Below are positions 8,433 through 18,097 of a DNA stretch of 64,000 nucleotides, in pieces; positions within the stretch are counted from its first letter, which is position 1; the number at the start of each line of letters is the position of its first letter. Source of the DNA: Flavobacterium sp. K5-23 (GTDB lineage: Bacteria > Bacteroidota > Bacteroidia > Flavobacteriales > Flavobacteriaceae); assembly GCF_023278045.1 (NCBI RefSeq), contig NZ_CP056783.1:744001-808000 (forward strand), written 5' to 3'. A program made the translations under genes and the position numbers. The notes under the pieces were generated by a model, which worked only from the letters and a program-made list of their open reading frames with translations, had not been told where the DNA came from and did not search any database.

Positions 8433-9275
8433 TTATGGTTTTAAAACAAACGATTGATCGCCTACATCAGTAATTGCTCCGTTGATCACAACAACATTCT
8501 CAATAGTTTTCGTTGCATAAATCGAGGTTGCACCTGGATCTAAAGTTACAGTATACACACCTGTAGGTACTCCGTTTAGCTGGAACATCCCATTTTCTAT
8601 TTTCATAAATGTTGTAATCGTTCCTCCTTCAATAGGAATTGACACCAAGACCACAAAATCAGTTGGAAAAGGCGAAGGACTAATTATAACTCCTTTTATT
8701 CCACCAGTATTTTCTTTAGTTGAAACTCTAATAACTGGATGTAGGTTATAGTTCCCTGAATTCCCTGCTTTAACTACAGAATTTTTTACATCAAAATCCA
8801 ATAAAAACTCATAACTTTTCCCCGCTTCTAAAGTTTGATTTACTTTTAATTTCAATCCAGATTGTTGAGCACTTGGTGTTTTCAATGGAATAGCATTAGT
8901 GCTTCCTTTAAGCACAATAGTATTCTCATCACCAAGTAACAATCGAACTTGACCCAAATATCCTGACGGCACATCATTGTCCGCTAATAATACATTTACA
9001 CCGCCAGTTAAATCCAGCAAATTATAAATCTTGCCTTCTCCTACTTGGGTTTTATCCCCAATGCTTATCCATCCTTGATCGTCCGTATTTGAATTGTCTT
9101 TTATCAAAACATCCAGTACCTCCACATTCACTTCGTCATAATCTCCTGGAGCATCTACCATTCTAATGGTCACTTTCGATGTTTGTGAAGAATCATTATT
9201 AGAACAGTTTGTAAACAACAAACTTATCATTGCTACCATAAAAAAACTCGAAACGTAAAATTTTATCTTTTTCAT
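8433..9275 (-). CDS. DUF4382 lipoprotein
   Basis: A 280-residue lipoprotein: the signal peptide ends in the lipobox LLFTNC with Cys24. The DUF4382 domain follows (about 32-190), starting with VTIRMVDAPGDYDEVNVEV, and then a C-terminal beta-sandwich-like region of about 85 residues (GIKGVIISPSP and YTVTLDPG) resembling carboxypeptidase-regulatory repeats. Function of the family is unknown; it is expected on the periplasmic or surface face of the outer membrane. The gene stands alone between a terminator and a divergent promoter region. Confidence 0.85.
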   Translation of the reverse strand: MKKIKFYVSSFFMVAMISLLFTNCSNNDSSQTSKVTIRMVDAPGDYDEVNVEVLDVLIKDNSNTDDQGWISIGDKTQVGEGKIYNLLDLTGGVNVLLADNDVPSGYLGQVRLLLGDENTIVLKGSTNAIPLKTPSAQQSGLKLKVNQTLEAGKSYEFLLDFDVKNSVVKAGNSGNYNLHPVIRVSTKENTGGIKGVIISPSPFPTDFVVLVSIPIEGGTITTFMKIENGMFQLNGVPTGVYTVTLDPGATSIYATKTIENVVVINGAITDVGDQSFVLKP

Positions 9276-9312
9276 AATTCCTAACTATTTAATTTTGTTC
9301 GTTTTATATACT

Positions 9313-9320
9313 CAAATTTA
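9313..9320 (-). promoter_or_regulatory. putative -7 box of the DUF4382 gene
   Basis: Read on the minus strand this is TAAATTTG, matching the Bacteroidota TAnnTTTG -7 element, 37 bases before the ATG at 9275. No clear -33 TTG was placed, so support is moderate. Confidence 0.4.
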
Positions 9321-9384
9321 CTAAATTTAAAACGCGTAACATTTCACTTTAGTACGTTTTAAATTCAAACCAGCGACTTTAACA

Positions 9385-10533
9385 ATGATTAACAAACGAT
9401 TACTTATAAAAAACTTACTTGCTCACAATGATGAGAGCAGTTTTTATGATAAAAAGCGTCAGTTGAATTTACATACCCGTGAGGGAAAGTCAAAATTCCT
9501 GAAACACATCTGTGCATTATCAAATTCTAATCCTTCGAATAATTCCTATATTGTTGTTGGGGTTGAAGATCAAGACAATCAAATTGTGGGTGATGATTTT
9601 TTTGATGACAGTAGAATTCAAAATTTGGTGAATGCATACCTGGATAACCCTCCAATAATTCAATATGAAAACATCCCCTTTCCTAATTTGCCAAAGGATA
9701 AGGTAATAGGGCTAGTGACCATAAAACCAAAAACAGAAATTTCATCTTTCAAAAAAGGAATACATACCATTTCAGCAAATAGTGTTTTCATTAGACGGGG
9801 CAGTAATACAACACCCGTGGGTAGGGATTTTGAAAAAAATTTCCAAAACACCGAAACCGTTACCGGTATTGAAAATATCTCCCGAAACAACATCAAACAC
9901 ACCCTCGACGGCGTGATTGATTTTATGAATTTCAGACATAAGGATATGGCGCCAAAATACAAGGTCTTTAAAGAGCTATTTGTGATTTGCTGGGCAGGAA
10001 TTCCAAAAAGAGTACGAGATAAAACCTATCTGTCCCGTGTAGATATTGAACTGATAAACGAACAGATTAAACTTTTCTATTCAGCTCAAGATGTAGTAAC
10101 CATCAATTGTGACGAGGATAGTTTCACCATTATTGAATACATTCCGTTAGGATTGAATGACAAAACAAGTTTCTACCCTTTAGAACAACAGACGATTCAT
10201 TTTCAGGAAAATGGGTATTACAAAATAGAAACTGAAATGCTGTTTCAGCCACCTGAATACAACAAAAAAATGCTGTTCCATATTTACAATACCAACATTG
10301 CTTTGCTGAGTAAATTAAAAAAAGGACATTCGTTAAGTGGACGAGAACAAAAGGATTTAGAAAACCTTCCCTCGACTTTTATGATTTGCTACCTCAACGG
10401 ATTTGAGGATGCAAAAGATAAATTGATTGATGCTAAAACGCAACTAAAAGAATTCCCCCAAATCTACTTGTCTTTTAAAGAAGCTATGCGGATTTTAAGG
10501 AAAATGAAATATAATGCTAAATATGAAGACTGA
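9385..10533 (+). CDS. AlbA_2 / Schlafen-type ATP-binding domain protein
   Basis: A 382-residue protein. The N-terminal half (about residues 20-155) matches the AlbA_2 (Schlafen AlbA_2, divergent AAA_4) pattern, with SNSNPSNNSYIVVGVEDQ near 48-65 and FIRRGSNTTPVGRDF near 136-150. The C-terminal 220 residues carry no motif that I recognise. AlbA_2 proteins are often annotated as ATP-binding transcriptional regulators, but no HTH is visible here. It stands alone, with the divergent DUF4382 gene upstream and about 376 bases of non-coding DNA downstream. Confidence 0.75.
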   Translation: MINKRLLIKNLLAHNDESSFYDKKRQLNLHTREGKSKFLKHICALSNSNPSNNSYIVVGVEDQDNQIVGDDFFDDSRIQNLVNAYLDNPPIIQYENIPFPNLPKDKVIGLVTIKPKTEISSFKKGIHTISANSVFIRRGSNTTPVGRDFEKNFQNTETVTGIENISRNNIKHTLDGVIDFMNFRHKDMAPKYKVFKELFVICWAGIPKRVRDKTYLSRVDIELINEQIKLFYSAQDVVTINCDEDSFTIIEYIPLGLNDKTSFYPLEQQTIHFQENGYYKIETEMLFQPPEYNKKMLFHIYNTNIALLSKLKKGHSLSGREQKDLENLPSTFMICYLNGFEDAKDKLIDAKTQLKEFPQIYLSFKEAMRILRKMKYNAKYED

Positions 10534-10592
10534 AAATTGATAAAATATCATTTAATAAACTACAGATCATTCGAACAATAAGAAGGGACAAG

Positions 10593-10680
10593 GCGATAAG
10601 TGTATTCATCTTAAAAAAATTTATTTATTTGTAAAAATTTAAATTATGACACAAAACAATCACTTTAATGGGTGACATTC
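10593..10680 (+). repeat. degenerate intergenic repeat, copy A
   Basis: This copy begins GCGATAAGTGTATTCAT and ends AATCACTTTAATGGGTGACA. It aligns over about 88 bases with 11315-11406 at roughly two-thirds identity by eye. The rest of the 10534-10909 gap is AT-rich and shows nothing else that I can support. Confidence 0.5.
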
Positions 10681-10909
10681 TTGAATTACAAATTAATAAC
10701 ATAAAATGTTAATTCGGAAGTATTTAACATAAATTTAAAGATAGTTTAATAGAACTATTCTTAAAGACACAAACTGAACTGTCCTTTTTAATACAGTTTA
10801 ATCAAAGGCTAAATATTCTTTTTAGTTAGAAAAAACCTTCCTAATCTAGTTTAAACGCGATTATCAGTGAGGATTTATATTAACTGGAAGTTGTAGTTTT
10901 CAATTTAGA

Positions 10910-11119
10910 TTATTCTAACAATGATAACAGCTGACTTTTTCTTGTGTATAAATAGATCCAACTAATAATTAACCCTAATGGTTGTAAAACTATAAGTAAT
11001 AGTATTAAAAACAATTTTGTAATTGGTTCCATTTGTTGAAATTTTATCAATTTATATAATGAGAAAATCCAAAAAAGAAAATAGAAAACAATTAGACTAA
11101 TATATGCGAATTCTAACAT
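10910..11119 (-). CDS. small two-helix membrane protein
   Basis: A possible 69-residue protein with two hydrophobic segments (about 4-25 and 34-58) separated by a short polar loop KFQQMEPITK, and a short C-terminal tail. It starts with ATG and its composition suits a real small membrane protein. It is not recognised as a named family, though the shape recalls the N-terminal membrane segment of phospholipase-D-like proteins. It is flanked by the two copies of a degenerate repeat that may contain control elements. Whether it is expressed cannot be judged from sequence alone. Confidence 0.45.
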   Translation of the reverse strand: MLEFAYISLIVFYFLFWIFSLYKLIKFQQMEPITKLFLILLLIVLQPLGLIISWIYLYTRKSQLLSLLE

Positions 11120-11314
11120 AGTGTGTTTATTTAATTAGAGAGTAGAATTTTTTATGAATGTTTTATTTTTCACAAAACACAATTCCACTCGATTACCTTG
11201 TAATCACGTATTATTTCACTAAAAAAATACTGAGACACTTATTCATATTGTTTTTAACTAAAGAAGGTCTCTTTTAAAATATTACACAATACCCGAACCA
11301 TCAATAATGTAAAA

Positions 11315-11406
11315 GCGATAATTGCATTCATTTGAATAAAATTTTATTTTTTGTAAAACTAATCTTAATTTCAACATCAAACAATCACCAAAAGTGGGTA
11401 TATTTA
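11315..11406 (+). repeat. degenerate intergenic repeat, copy B
   Basis: The partner of 10593-10680: it begins GCGATAATTGCATTCAT and ends AATCACCAAAAGTGGGTAT. Both copies keep an AATCAC...GGGT core. The 11120-11694 gap holds no other feature that I can support. Confidence 0.5.
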
Positions 11407-11694
11407 AAAGAGCCATTCCAGATAAGTTATACAAGTATATTTTACATCAATTAAAAGGGACAAAAAGGCAAGATGGGACAAAAAAACACAGAATAATTGA
11501 AGTCTTTACTTTCTTTCAAACGGAGAATTAAAATACACTACCCTAAACTTAAATAATTATTTATAACAATTGCATTGGATTTCCTTATGAAAAATTCAGT
11601 AAAATATTCTTGGGTACTAACTCTTTTTCCTATTTTTATAATGTAAAACAAAAGCACCTCAGCCATTTTACAAAACACATTGAGAACATTACAA

Positions 11695-12420
11695 ATGAGA
11701 ACATTAGTTATAGGCGACATACATGGTGGTTTGCGAGCCCTTCACCAAATCATGGAAAGAGCCAAAGTGACTCCAAAAGACACTTTGATATTCCTCGGGG
11801 ATTATGTAGATGGCTGGAGTCAGTCACCACAGGTTATTGATTTTTTAATCGAATTGAAATCTACTAACGAATGTTTTTTCATTCGGGGAAATCACGACGA
11901 TTTATTATTGCATTGGCTAAAAGACAGTAAAGAAAATTTAATGTGGTACAAACACGGCGGGGAATCAACAGTTTCGGCTTATGAAATAGTTCCTGCGGAG
12001 ACCAAACAAAAACACATTGAATTTTTACAATCTTTATTAGATTACTATCTGGACAACAAAAACCGCTTGTTTATTCACGCTGGTTTTACCAATATGAATG
12101 GAGTTAAAGCGGAATATTTCCCTAAATTATTTTATTGGGACAGAACCCTGTGGGAAACTGCATTGGCTTTAGACCCAAGCATCAAACCCAATGATTCCTT
12201 GTATCCAAAAAGACTGACTTTATACAACGAAGTTTACATTGGGCACACACCCGTAACCCGAATAGATAAAACCATTCCAGTACAAAGAGCCTGTGTTTGG
12301 AACGTAGATACCGGAGCCGCATTTAAAGGGCCATTGACCATTATGGACATTGACACTAAAGAATTTTGGCAAAGCGAACCCCTGAATCACTTATATTTTG
12401 AAGAGAAAGGGAGAAATTAG
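11695..12420 (+). CDS. serine/threonine-type metallophosphatase
   Basis: A 241-residue calcineurin-like phosphoesterase. The metal-binding signature of the PPP family is complete: GDIHGG (about residues 7-12), GDYVDGW (about 37-43), GNHDD (about 69-73) and later His residues in FIHAGF and IGHTPV. This is the pattern of lambda-type bacterial Ser/Thr phosphatases and related diadenosine tetraphosphatases. The substrate is not defined by sequence. The ATG at 11695 places GDIHG at the expected position; a TTG fifteen bases upstream is the only in-frame alternative nearby. It is a single gene, followed after 48 bases by a small barrel protein on the same strand. Confidence 0.88.
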   Translation: MRTLVIGDIHGGLRALHQIMERAKVTPKDTLIFLGDYVDGWSQSPQVIDFLIELKSTNECFFIRGNHDDLLLHWLKDSKENLMWYKHGGESTVSAYEIVPAETKQKHIEFLQSLLDYYLDNKNRLFIHAGFTNMNGVKAEYFPKLFYWDRTLWETALALDPSIKPNDSLYPKRLTLYNEVYIGHTPVTRIDKTIPVQRACVWNVDTGAAFKGPLTIMDIDTKEFWQSEPLNHLYFEEKGRN

Positions 12421-12432
12421 AATTTAATGAAC

Positions 12433-12440
12433 TAATTTTG
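12433..12440 (+). promoter_or_regulatory. putative -7 box before the small barrel protein
   Basis: TAATTTTG fits TAnnTTTG and lies 28 bases before the ATG at 12469. No convincing -33 element was found. Confidence 0.4.
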
Positions 12441-12468
12441 TACGAATATTATCATTTATATAAAAAGT

Positions 12469-12969
12469 ATGAAAAAGATTGCTACGTTGTTATTATTGCT
12501 GTCTGTTTGTCTGTTAAACGCACAAGCATTCAAAGGAAATGGAGATGTTAAAGGGCAGATAGGTACTACTATTCAAAACGGAGGTACAGGTATTTTCGTG
12601 TCTACAGATTTTGGAATTGGAGAAAACATGTCACTAGGATTAACTACTAATTACTTATTGTCTGCTTCTAAAGATGCATTAGGCAACCTTCCTGAATTTG
12701 GAGATAGAATTGACTTAAAAGCTAGATTTAATGCTAACTTAGGTAGTGTATTGCAACTTGAATCTAATATGGATATCTATCCTGGACTTGATTTAGGTCT
12801 GAAAAATTTTGGGGCTCACTTAGGTTTCCGTTATTTCTTTACGGATGGTTTTGGATTATTTGGTGAAGCTGGAGTGCCAATTGCTAAATACGACACTAAC
12901 AAGACCTCTTTTGGTCATAATTTAAACAACCAGTTTACGTTCAATATCGGAGCTTCGTTTAATTTGTAA
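12469..12969 (+). CDS. small outer-membrane beta-barrel protein (DUF6646-like)
   Basis: A 166-residue protein with a clear signal peptide (MKKIATLLLLLSVCLLNAQ), then alternating amphipathic strands rich in Gly, Phe and Asn and a terminal strand ending FNIGASFNL. The aromatic/hydrophobic C-terminus suits an 8-strand outer-membrane barrel. The family resembles what is annotated as DUF6646 in Flavobacterium, but I am not certain of the number. Transported molecule or role is unknown. The gene ends in front of a terminator hairpin shared with the convergent transporter gene. Confidence 0.75.
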   Translation: MKKIATLLLLLSVCLLNAQAFKGNGDVKGQIGTTIQNGGTGIFVSTDFGIGENMSLGLTTNYLLSASKDALGNLPEFGDRIDLKARFNANLGSVLQLESNMDIYPGLDLGLKNFGAHLGFRYFFTDGFGLFGEAGVPIAKYDTNKTSFGHNLNNQFTFNIGASFNL

Positions 12970-13001
12970 TTTTCGTTTAGCGCAAAAATTTATTAAGCAT
13001 A

Positions 13002-13038
13002 AAAAAAGGCAATTTGAAAAACTCAAATTGCCTTTTTT
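13002..13038. terminator. bidirectional terminator, left border of the gal locus
   Basis: AAAAAAGGCAATTTGA and TCAAATTGCCTTTTTT form a 16-bp perfect stem with a 5-base loop. It separates the convergent barrel gene and sugar transporter gene. A near-identical hairpin occurs at 19193-19229. Confidence 0.85.
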
Positions 13039-13053
13039 GTTGGTATGCTTTTT

Positions 13054-14715
13054 TTACCAAAAAATAGCATACACCACAACTAAAACAAGCATAATGGCAA
13101 ATGAACAAATGTTGAAAAGGGGACTCGTTTTGAATAATCCTTTAGTCAATGGAATCCCTTTAGCATCATCTACTCCTTTGTTTTGAAATAAACTAATCAC
13201 CACAATAAGCAACATCGTTAAAATAGCGGTATATCCCATTTGATCCATCCATGGCAATGTTGGAAAAACAGCTTCTAAACCACTTCCTGCAACCCATCCT
13301 TTTGGTCCCACTTTAAAAAACATAGCAATTGGAATAGAAAGTAATGCACCCCAAATGGCGGCTTTATTAGTGGTTTTTTTCCAAAACAAGCCTAATATGA
13401 ATACCGCCAAAATACCAGGGCTCACTATCCCGGTATATTCTTGTATAAATTGGAATGCCTGATCTATTCCTCCCAAAAGCGGCGCCATTATTACTGCAAT
13501 TACTAATGCAATTCCTGCCGAAAGACGACCCACATTTACAGTTGTCTTGTCATCCGCATTTTTATTGATGTATTGCTTGTAGATGTCCATGGTAAAAATA
13601 GTCGAGGTCGAATTTAACATCGAGGCCAACGAGGATACAATCGCTGCCGCCAAAGCAGCAAACGCCAATCCTTTCAATCCTGCCGGCAAGAAATGCAGCA
13701 ACCAAGGATAGGCTCTGTCTGCAGTTCCTAATCCCGGTAAATTTTCCATTGCAGAGATACCTAATCTAGCCATAATGGCAGGATCGTTTACCATTACATA
13801 AGCTGCAATCCCAGGCACGACAACGATGAAAGGAATAAGTAACTTTAAAAACCCAGCTAGAAGTATTCCTTTTTGAGCTTCGCGCAATGATTTTGCTGCC
13901 AAAGTTCTTTGTATAATGTATTGATTGAAACCCCAGTAATAAATATTAGCAACCCAAAGACCACCAACCAACACCCCTATTCCGGGAAGGTTCATATATT
14001 CCGGATTTGATTTATCCAAAATCATCACAAACCGTTCTGGTGCCGCTTCATAAATCGTTTTTAATCCTTGCCACATTCCAGCTCCTTCTGAGACTGTATT
14101 CAAGGCTAAATAGGTCGTAACAAGTCCTCCCAAAACCAGGAAAATAACTTGAATCACATCTGTCCAAGCAACGGCAGAAAGCCCGCCGTATAAAGAATAA
14201 GCTGCTGCAAAAAGTGCTAATCCAATAATGGCATACATCATATCGACACCCAATATTGTTTCAATAGCCAATCCTCCTAAATATAAAACAGTCGTTAGAT
14301 TGACGAAGACATACAAAGCAATCCAAAAAACCGCCAAAATTGTTTTAAGATTTGTCGAAAAACGTTTTTCGACAAATTCAGGAATCGTGTAAATCCCTTT
14401 TTCGATAAAAATAGGTAAGAAATATTTCCCTACTATAATTAACGTAAAGGCCGCCATCCACTCATAAGAGGCAATTGCTAAACCCAAAGCAAAACCCGAA
14501 CCAGACATTCCGATAAATTGTTCAGCCGAAATATTAGCGGCAATCAAAGAAGACCCAATGGCCCACCAAGGCAAAGACTTACTAGCAAGAAAATAGTCTT
14601 CTGCATTTTTTTGATGTCCCTCTTTATCTCTAGACACCCACAATCCTACCCCTAAAATAAGTACTGCATAAGCAGTAAACACCATATAATCCATAAATCC
14701 AAAATGTGTTGTCAT
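13054..14715 (-). CDS. sodium/sugar symporter (SGLT family)
   Basis: A 553-residue inner-membrane transporter of the sodium:solute symporter family with about 14 hydrophobic helices. The N-terminus (FMDYMVFTAYAVLILGVGLW), the ISAEQFIGMSGSG segment in helix 2 and the SLYGGLSAVAWTDVIQ signature are those of SGLT-type sugar symporters. It is the last gene of the minus-strand operon galM-galK-galT-transporter; its ATG comes one base after the galT stop. Galactose is therefore the most likely substrate. This specificity is inferred from the operon, not from residues. Confidence 0.9.
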   Translation of the reverse strand: MTTHFGFMDYMVFTAYAVLILGVGLWVSRDKEGHQKNAEDYFLASKSLPWWAIGSSLIAANISAEQFIGMSGSGFALGLAIASYEWMAAFTLIIVGKYFLPIFIEKGIYTIPEFVEKRFSTNLKTILAVFWIALYVFVNLTTVLYLGGLAIETILGVDMMYAIIGLALFAAAYSLYGGLSAVAWTDVIQVIFLVLGGLVTTYLALNTVSEGAGMWQGLKTIYEAAPERFVMILDKSNPEYMNLPGIGVLVGGLWVANIYYWGFNQYIIQRTLAAKSLREAQKGILLAGFLKLLIPFIVVVPGIAAYVMVNDPAIMARLGISAMENLPGLGTADRAYPWLLHFLPAGLKGLAFAALAAAIVSSLASMLNSTSTIFTMDIYKQYINKNADDKTTVNVGRLSAGIALVIAVIMAPLLGGIDQAFQFIQEYTGIVSPGILAVFILGLFWKKTTNKAAIWGALLSIPIAMFFKVGPKGWVAGSGLEAVFPTLPWMDQMGYTAILTMLLIVVISLFQNKGVDDAKGIPLTKGLFKTSPLFNICSFAIMLVLVVVYAIFW

Positions 14716-14716
14716 C

Positions 14717-15766
14717 CTATTGTTGTTTATAATGTTTAATAGATAAATTTTTCAATACAGTGGCACTTTTCTCGGCCGTAATGTCTCTTTGTGATTCACC
14801 CAACATCTCATACCCTACCATGAATTTTTTTACGGTAGCCGAGCGCAATAAAGGCGGGTAAAAATGCATGTGAAATTGCCATTCGGGATGTTCTTCTCCA
14901 TCTGTTGGTGTTTGATGAATTCCCGAAGAATAAGGGAATGACGTCTCAAAAAGATTATCGTATTTTGAAGTTAACTGTTTTAAAACAGTCGCAAAAGAGG
15001 TCTTCTCATCCGAAGTAAAATCAGTAATTTTCCCAAAATGACGTTTACTGATAATCATTGTCTCATAAGGCCATATCGCCCAAAAAGGGACCAATGCAAC
15101 AAAATGATCATTCTCGATTACAATCCTTTCGTTCAACCTTAATTCTTCCAGCAAATAATCCTGTAACAAATTCGTGCCCTTTTTGTCAAAATAGGTTTTA
15201 AGGTTGTTTTGGGTTTTCTCTACTTCCGTTGGCAAGGAAGATTGTGCCCAGATTTGCCCATGCGGATGTGGATTGCTACATCCCATCACACTTCCTTTAT
15301 TTTCGAAAATTTGAACATAATTTATGTAATCCATTTTACCTAAATCACAATATTCTTTTTGCCAAGTGCAAATGACATTTTCAATGGCATCAATTGACAT
15401 TTCCGGTAAAGTAAGATTGTGTTTTGGCGAAAAACAGACTACTCTAGAGATTCCTCTTTCGGGTTGTATTTTAAAAAAAGTGTCCTTTATATCCTTTTCA
15501 AAAACAATTTCTTCCTGCTTTAAAGCGGCGAAATCATTCTCAAAAACATACGAATTCTGATAGTCTGGATTGGTCATTCCGTTGGCACGAATGTTTTCCG
15601 GGCATAAATAACAACTAGCATCATATTCCGACAAAGAATCAGAGGGAACAGTTTCTTTTTGTCCTTGCCAAGGCCTTTTTGATCGGTGCGGAGAAACCAA
15701 AACCCATTCGTTAATTAATGGATTATAGCGTCTGTGGGGGTCTTCGTTAATATCAAAATTTTTCAT
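14717..15766 (-). CDS. galT: galactose-1-phosphate uridylyltransferase
   Basis: A 349-residue HIT-superfamily enzyme that exchanges galactose-1-phosphate and UDP-glucose in the Leloir pathway. The active-site HxH is in GCSNPHPHGQIWAQ (about residues 157-170), with the nucleophilic His second. The zinc-binding CYLC lies near 51-55. A further ligand cluster HQTPTDGEEHPEWQFHMHFY lies near the C-terminus. Length matches the usual about 350 residues. It follows galK after 5 bases and precedes the transporter by 1 base. Confidence 0.95.
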   Translation of the reverse strand: MKNFDINEDPHRRYNPLINEWVLVSPHRSKRPWQGQKETVPSDSLSEYDASCYLCPENIRANGMTNPDYQNSYVFENDFAALKQEEIVFEKDIKDTFFKIQPERGISRVVCFSPKHNLTLPEMSIDAIENVICTWQKEYCDLGKMDYINYVQIFENKGSVMGCSNPHPHGQIWAQSSLPTEVEKTQNNLKTYFDKKGTNLLQDYLLEELRLNERIVIENDHFVALVPFWAIWPYETMIISKRHFGKITDFTSDEKTSFATVLKQLTSKYDNLFETSFPYSSGIHQTPTDGEEHPEWQFHMHFYPPLLRSATVKKFMVGYEMLGESQRDITAEKSATVLKNLSIKHYKQQ

Positions 15767-15771
15767 TGCAA

Positions 15772-16938
15772 TTATTGTATATAAAGTGATGTTCCGTTTC
15801 CTATTTTGACATCATAACTTTTTAATTCGATTCCAAAAGCATCAAAATAAAGAGCTCTAAATTTTGATTTCATCTCTTCTTCATGACCTTTCTTGACCAA
15901 GTTAATTGTACAACCGCCAAAACCGCCACCCATTAATCGAGAACCAATAATGTATTGCTCCTTTTTAGCCAAATCAACTAATAAGTCCAACTCAGCGCAA
16001 CTCACTTCATAATCTTTCGATAACCCTTCGTGCGTTTCAAACATTAATTGCCCCAGCAATTCAATATCCCCGTTGTCCAATGCTTCACATGCTTGGATTA
16101 CCCTACTCATTTCGTTAACTACAAAACGGCATCTTTTAAAAACGGCTTCAGGCATCAAATTTTGCAAACCCAACACTTGCTGTACATTGCAATCTCTAAA
16201 GCTATTTGTTTCAGGAAAATGCTTTTTTATAATAGCTAAACCTTCTTCACATTCTTCTCTTCGCTTATTGTAGGCTGAAGTAAACAAAGAGTGTTTTACA
16301 TTACTATCAAAAAGAATTAAGGAATAGTCATTAAAATTAGCGTCATGATATTCAAAATCTAATGTCCTGCAATCGATTTTCATCACTTTGTTTTCTAATC
16401 CCATTACACTGGAAAACTGATCCATAATCCCACAATTTATACCTACCCAATGTTCTGCTTTTTGTCCCAGTAAGCCAATGTCTACAGGTTTAATATCCAA
16501 ATTAAAAAGCTCATTCAATCCAAATAAAAACCCGCATTCTAATGCCGCAGATGATGACAATCCTGAACCTAAAGGGATGTTACTGCTGAAAACACAATTA
16601 ACCCCTTGGAATTTAAAACCATTACTTTTTAATTGATGAATAACGCCTCTAATATAATTAGTCCAAACCCTATCATTCAACTGAACGGCATCGTCAAGAT
16701 CTATTTCGAACTCCTCATCAAGATCTATTGCTATTATTCTGGATTTATTAGAGTTGCTTTTTTCGAAAGCAAAGCAAATAATCTTGTCGATTGCCGCTGG
16801 CAAAACATAACCATCATTATAATCGATATGCTCCCCTATTATATTTATTCTTCCCGGAGAAAGGACAATTTTCTCTGGAACAGCATGGAACGCCTTTTGA
16901 AAAAAGGCATTCGTTTTATTAATTAAAATATCATTCAT
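15772..16938 (-). CDS. galK: galactokinase
   Basis: A 388-residue GHMP kinase that phosphorylates galactose at C1. The galactokinase signature GRINIIGEHIDYNDG (about residues 29-43), the ATP-binding loop LGSGLSSSAALE (about 123-134) and the C-terminal GGGFGGCTI are all intact. It lies 83 bases after galM and 5 bases before galT in the same transcript. The tight galK-galT spacing suggests coupled translation. Confidence 0.96.
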   Translation of the reverse strand: MNDILINKTNAFFQKAFHAVPEKIVLSPGRINIIGEHIDYNDGYVLPAAIDKIICFAFEKSNSNKSRIIAIDLDEEFEIDLDDAVQLNDRVWTNYIRGVIHQLKSNGFKFQGVNCVFSSNIPLGSGLSSSAALECGFLFGLNELFNLDIKPVDIGLLGQKAEHWVGINCGIMDQFSSVMGLENKVMKIDCRTLDFEYHDANFNDYSLILFDSNVKHSLFTSAYNKRREECEEGLAIIKKHFPETNSFRDCNVQQVLGLQNLMPEAVFKRCRFVVNEMSRVIQACEALDNGDIELLGQLMFETHEGLSKDYEVSCAELDLLVDLAKKEQYIIGSRLMGGGFGGCTINLVKKGHEEEMKSKFRALYFDAFGIELKSYDVKIGNGTSLYIQ

Positions 16939-17021
16939 TATTTAGAATTGTATAAGTCAAAATGTGCCCTTTTAAAAATTGAAACTATTTCATTTCAAAA
17001 AAACAAAGTTTACATTCTCTA

Positions 17022-18056
17022 TTAAGATAATTCGAATTTATAGGTTGTTAAATGCTGGTATATCTCCTCTTTTTTCAAAATTGAACTGGGGAAATGTGGA
17101 TGATTAGTTGCATTGGGGAAATTTTGCGTTTCAAAACAAATACCACTCAATGAATGATATTGTGCTCCATCCTTTCCGCCTATATCTGCAGTATCGCCAC
17201 CAACATATACATGTACTGTAGGCTGATTCGTAATAACAACCATTTTGAGATTGTTTTTAACACTAAAAAGTGAAGCCGCAACCCTTTTCTCCTTATTTAA
17301 AACAAATGTCCTGTCAATGTTAGACGGGCATTTATCCGGAAATGAAAAGTCAGAAGTAGAGTTTAGCACATTTAGAAACCTTCCTGTAAAGATATTTTCA
17401 TCATTTATTTCCAAAAACTGTTGAGCATTAACAACTATTTCTTGATCAGAAATAACTGCTTTATGACCCTCTAGATTAAAATAACTATGATGTGTTAAAT
17501 TCACGATGGTATCCTCTGACGCTGTGGCTTTGTACTCTAATATCAGTTCATTTTCATCCGATAAAGTATATTTTAGTTCAACTGACAAATCCCCTGGGTA
17601 ATTTTCTTCCTGATTAGGACTGAAATAGGCTAGTGTAATTGATGGGTTTTCACCCTTAGTCACTGTTTTAACTTCCCAAACCTTTTGGCTAAAACCGATA
17701 TTCCCTCCGTGCAAGGAATGGGAATTGTTGTTTGTATTTAAATGATACGATTTTCCATTTAAATTAAATCTCCCTTTATTAATTCTCCCTGCAAACCTGC
17801 CAACAGTCGCTCCTAGGTAGGGAGCATTTTCTAAATCGAAGGATTTTACATAATCCTCTAAATTGTCAAACCCTAAAACCACATCAATGGTATCGCTTTT
17901 ATTTAAAGGCAATTTCAAAGAAGTAACCGTTGCGCCGTAATTGATTATGGTAAGTCTTAGTCCGTTTTTATTCGTTAATTCATAAGAATAAATTGCCGTA
18001 CCATTTGGTAATATTCCAAACAAATCTCCTTTAGAATCTTCAATAAATTTTGACAT
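17022..18056 (-). CDS. galM: aldose 1-epimerase (galactose mutarotase)
   Basis: A 344-residue mutarotase that interconverts alpha and beta galactose. Visible hallmarks are NYGATVTSLKLP near the N-terminus, GATVGRFAGRIN (about residues 78-89), the catalytic His in LTHHSYFNL and the late Glu in SGICFETQNFP. No signal peptide is seen, so it acts in the cytoplasm. It is the first gene of the gal operon and starts 35-40 bases after the predicted transcription start of the promoter that carries the GntR operator. Confidence 0.95.
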   Translation of the reverse strand: MSKFIEDSKGDLFGILPNGTAIYSYELTNKNGLRLTIINYGATVTSLKLPLNKSDTIDVVLGFDNLEDYVKSFDLENAPYLGATVGRFAGRINKGRFNLNGKSYHLNTNNNSHSLHGGNIGFSQKVWEVKTVTKGENPSITLAYFSPNQEENYPGDLSVELKYTLSDENELILEYKATASEDTIVNLTHHSYFNLEGHKAVISDQEIVVNAQQFLEINDENIFTGRFLNVLNSTSDFSFPDKCPSNIDRTFVLNKEKRVAASLFSVKNNLKMVVITNQPTVHVYVGGDTADIGGKDGAQYHSLSGICFETQNFPNATNHPHFPSSILKKEEIYQHLTTYKFELS

Positions 18057-18097
18057 AGGTATTCTTTTTTAATAATGTAATGCTCAAAAATGAAAAT

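Noticed and set aside
9385..11119. Toxin-antitoxin or defence pair made of the AlbA_2 protein and the small membrane protein
   Set aside because: The genes are on opposite strands with 376 bases between them, and neither shows toxin or antitoxin motifs.
11538..11720. Minus-strand 60-codon frame overlapping the metallophosphatase start
   Set aside because: It shows no domain, has low-complexity composition and overlaps a clear gene.
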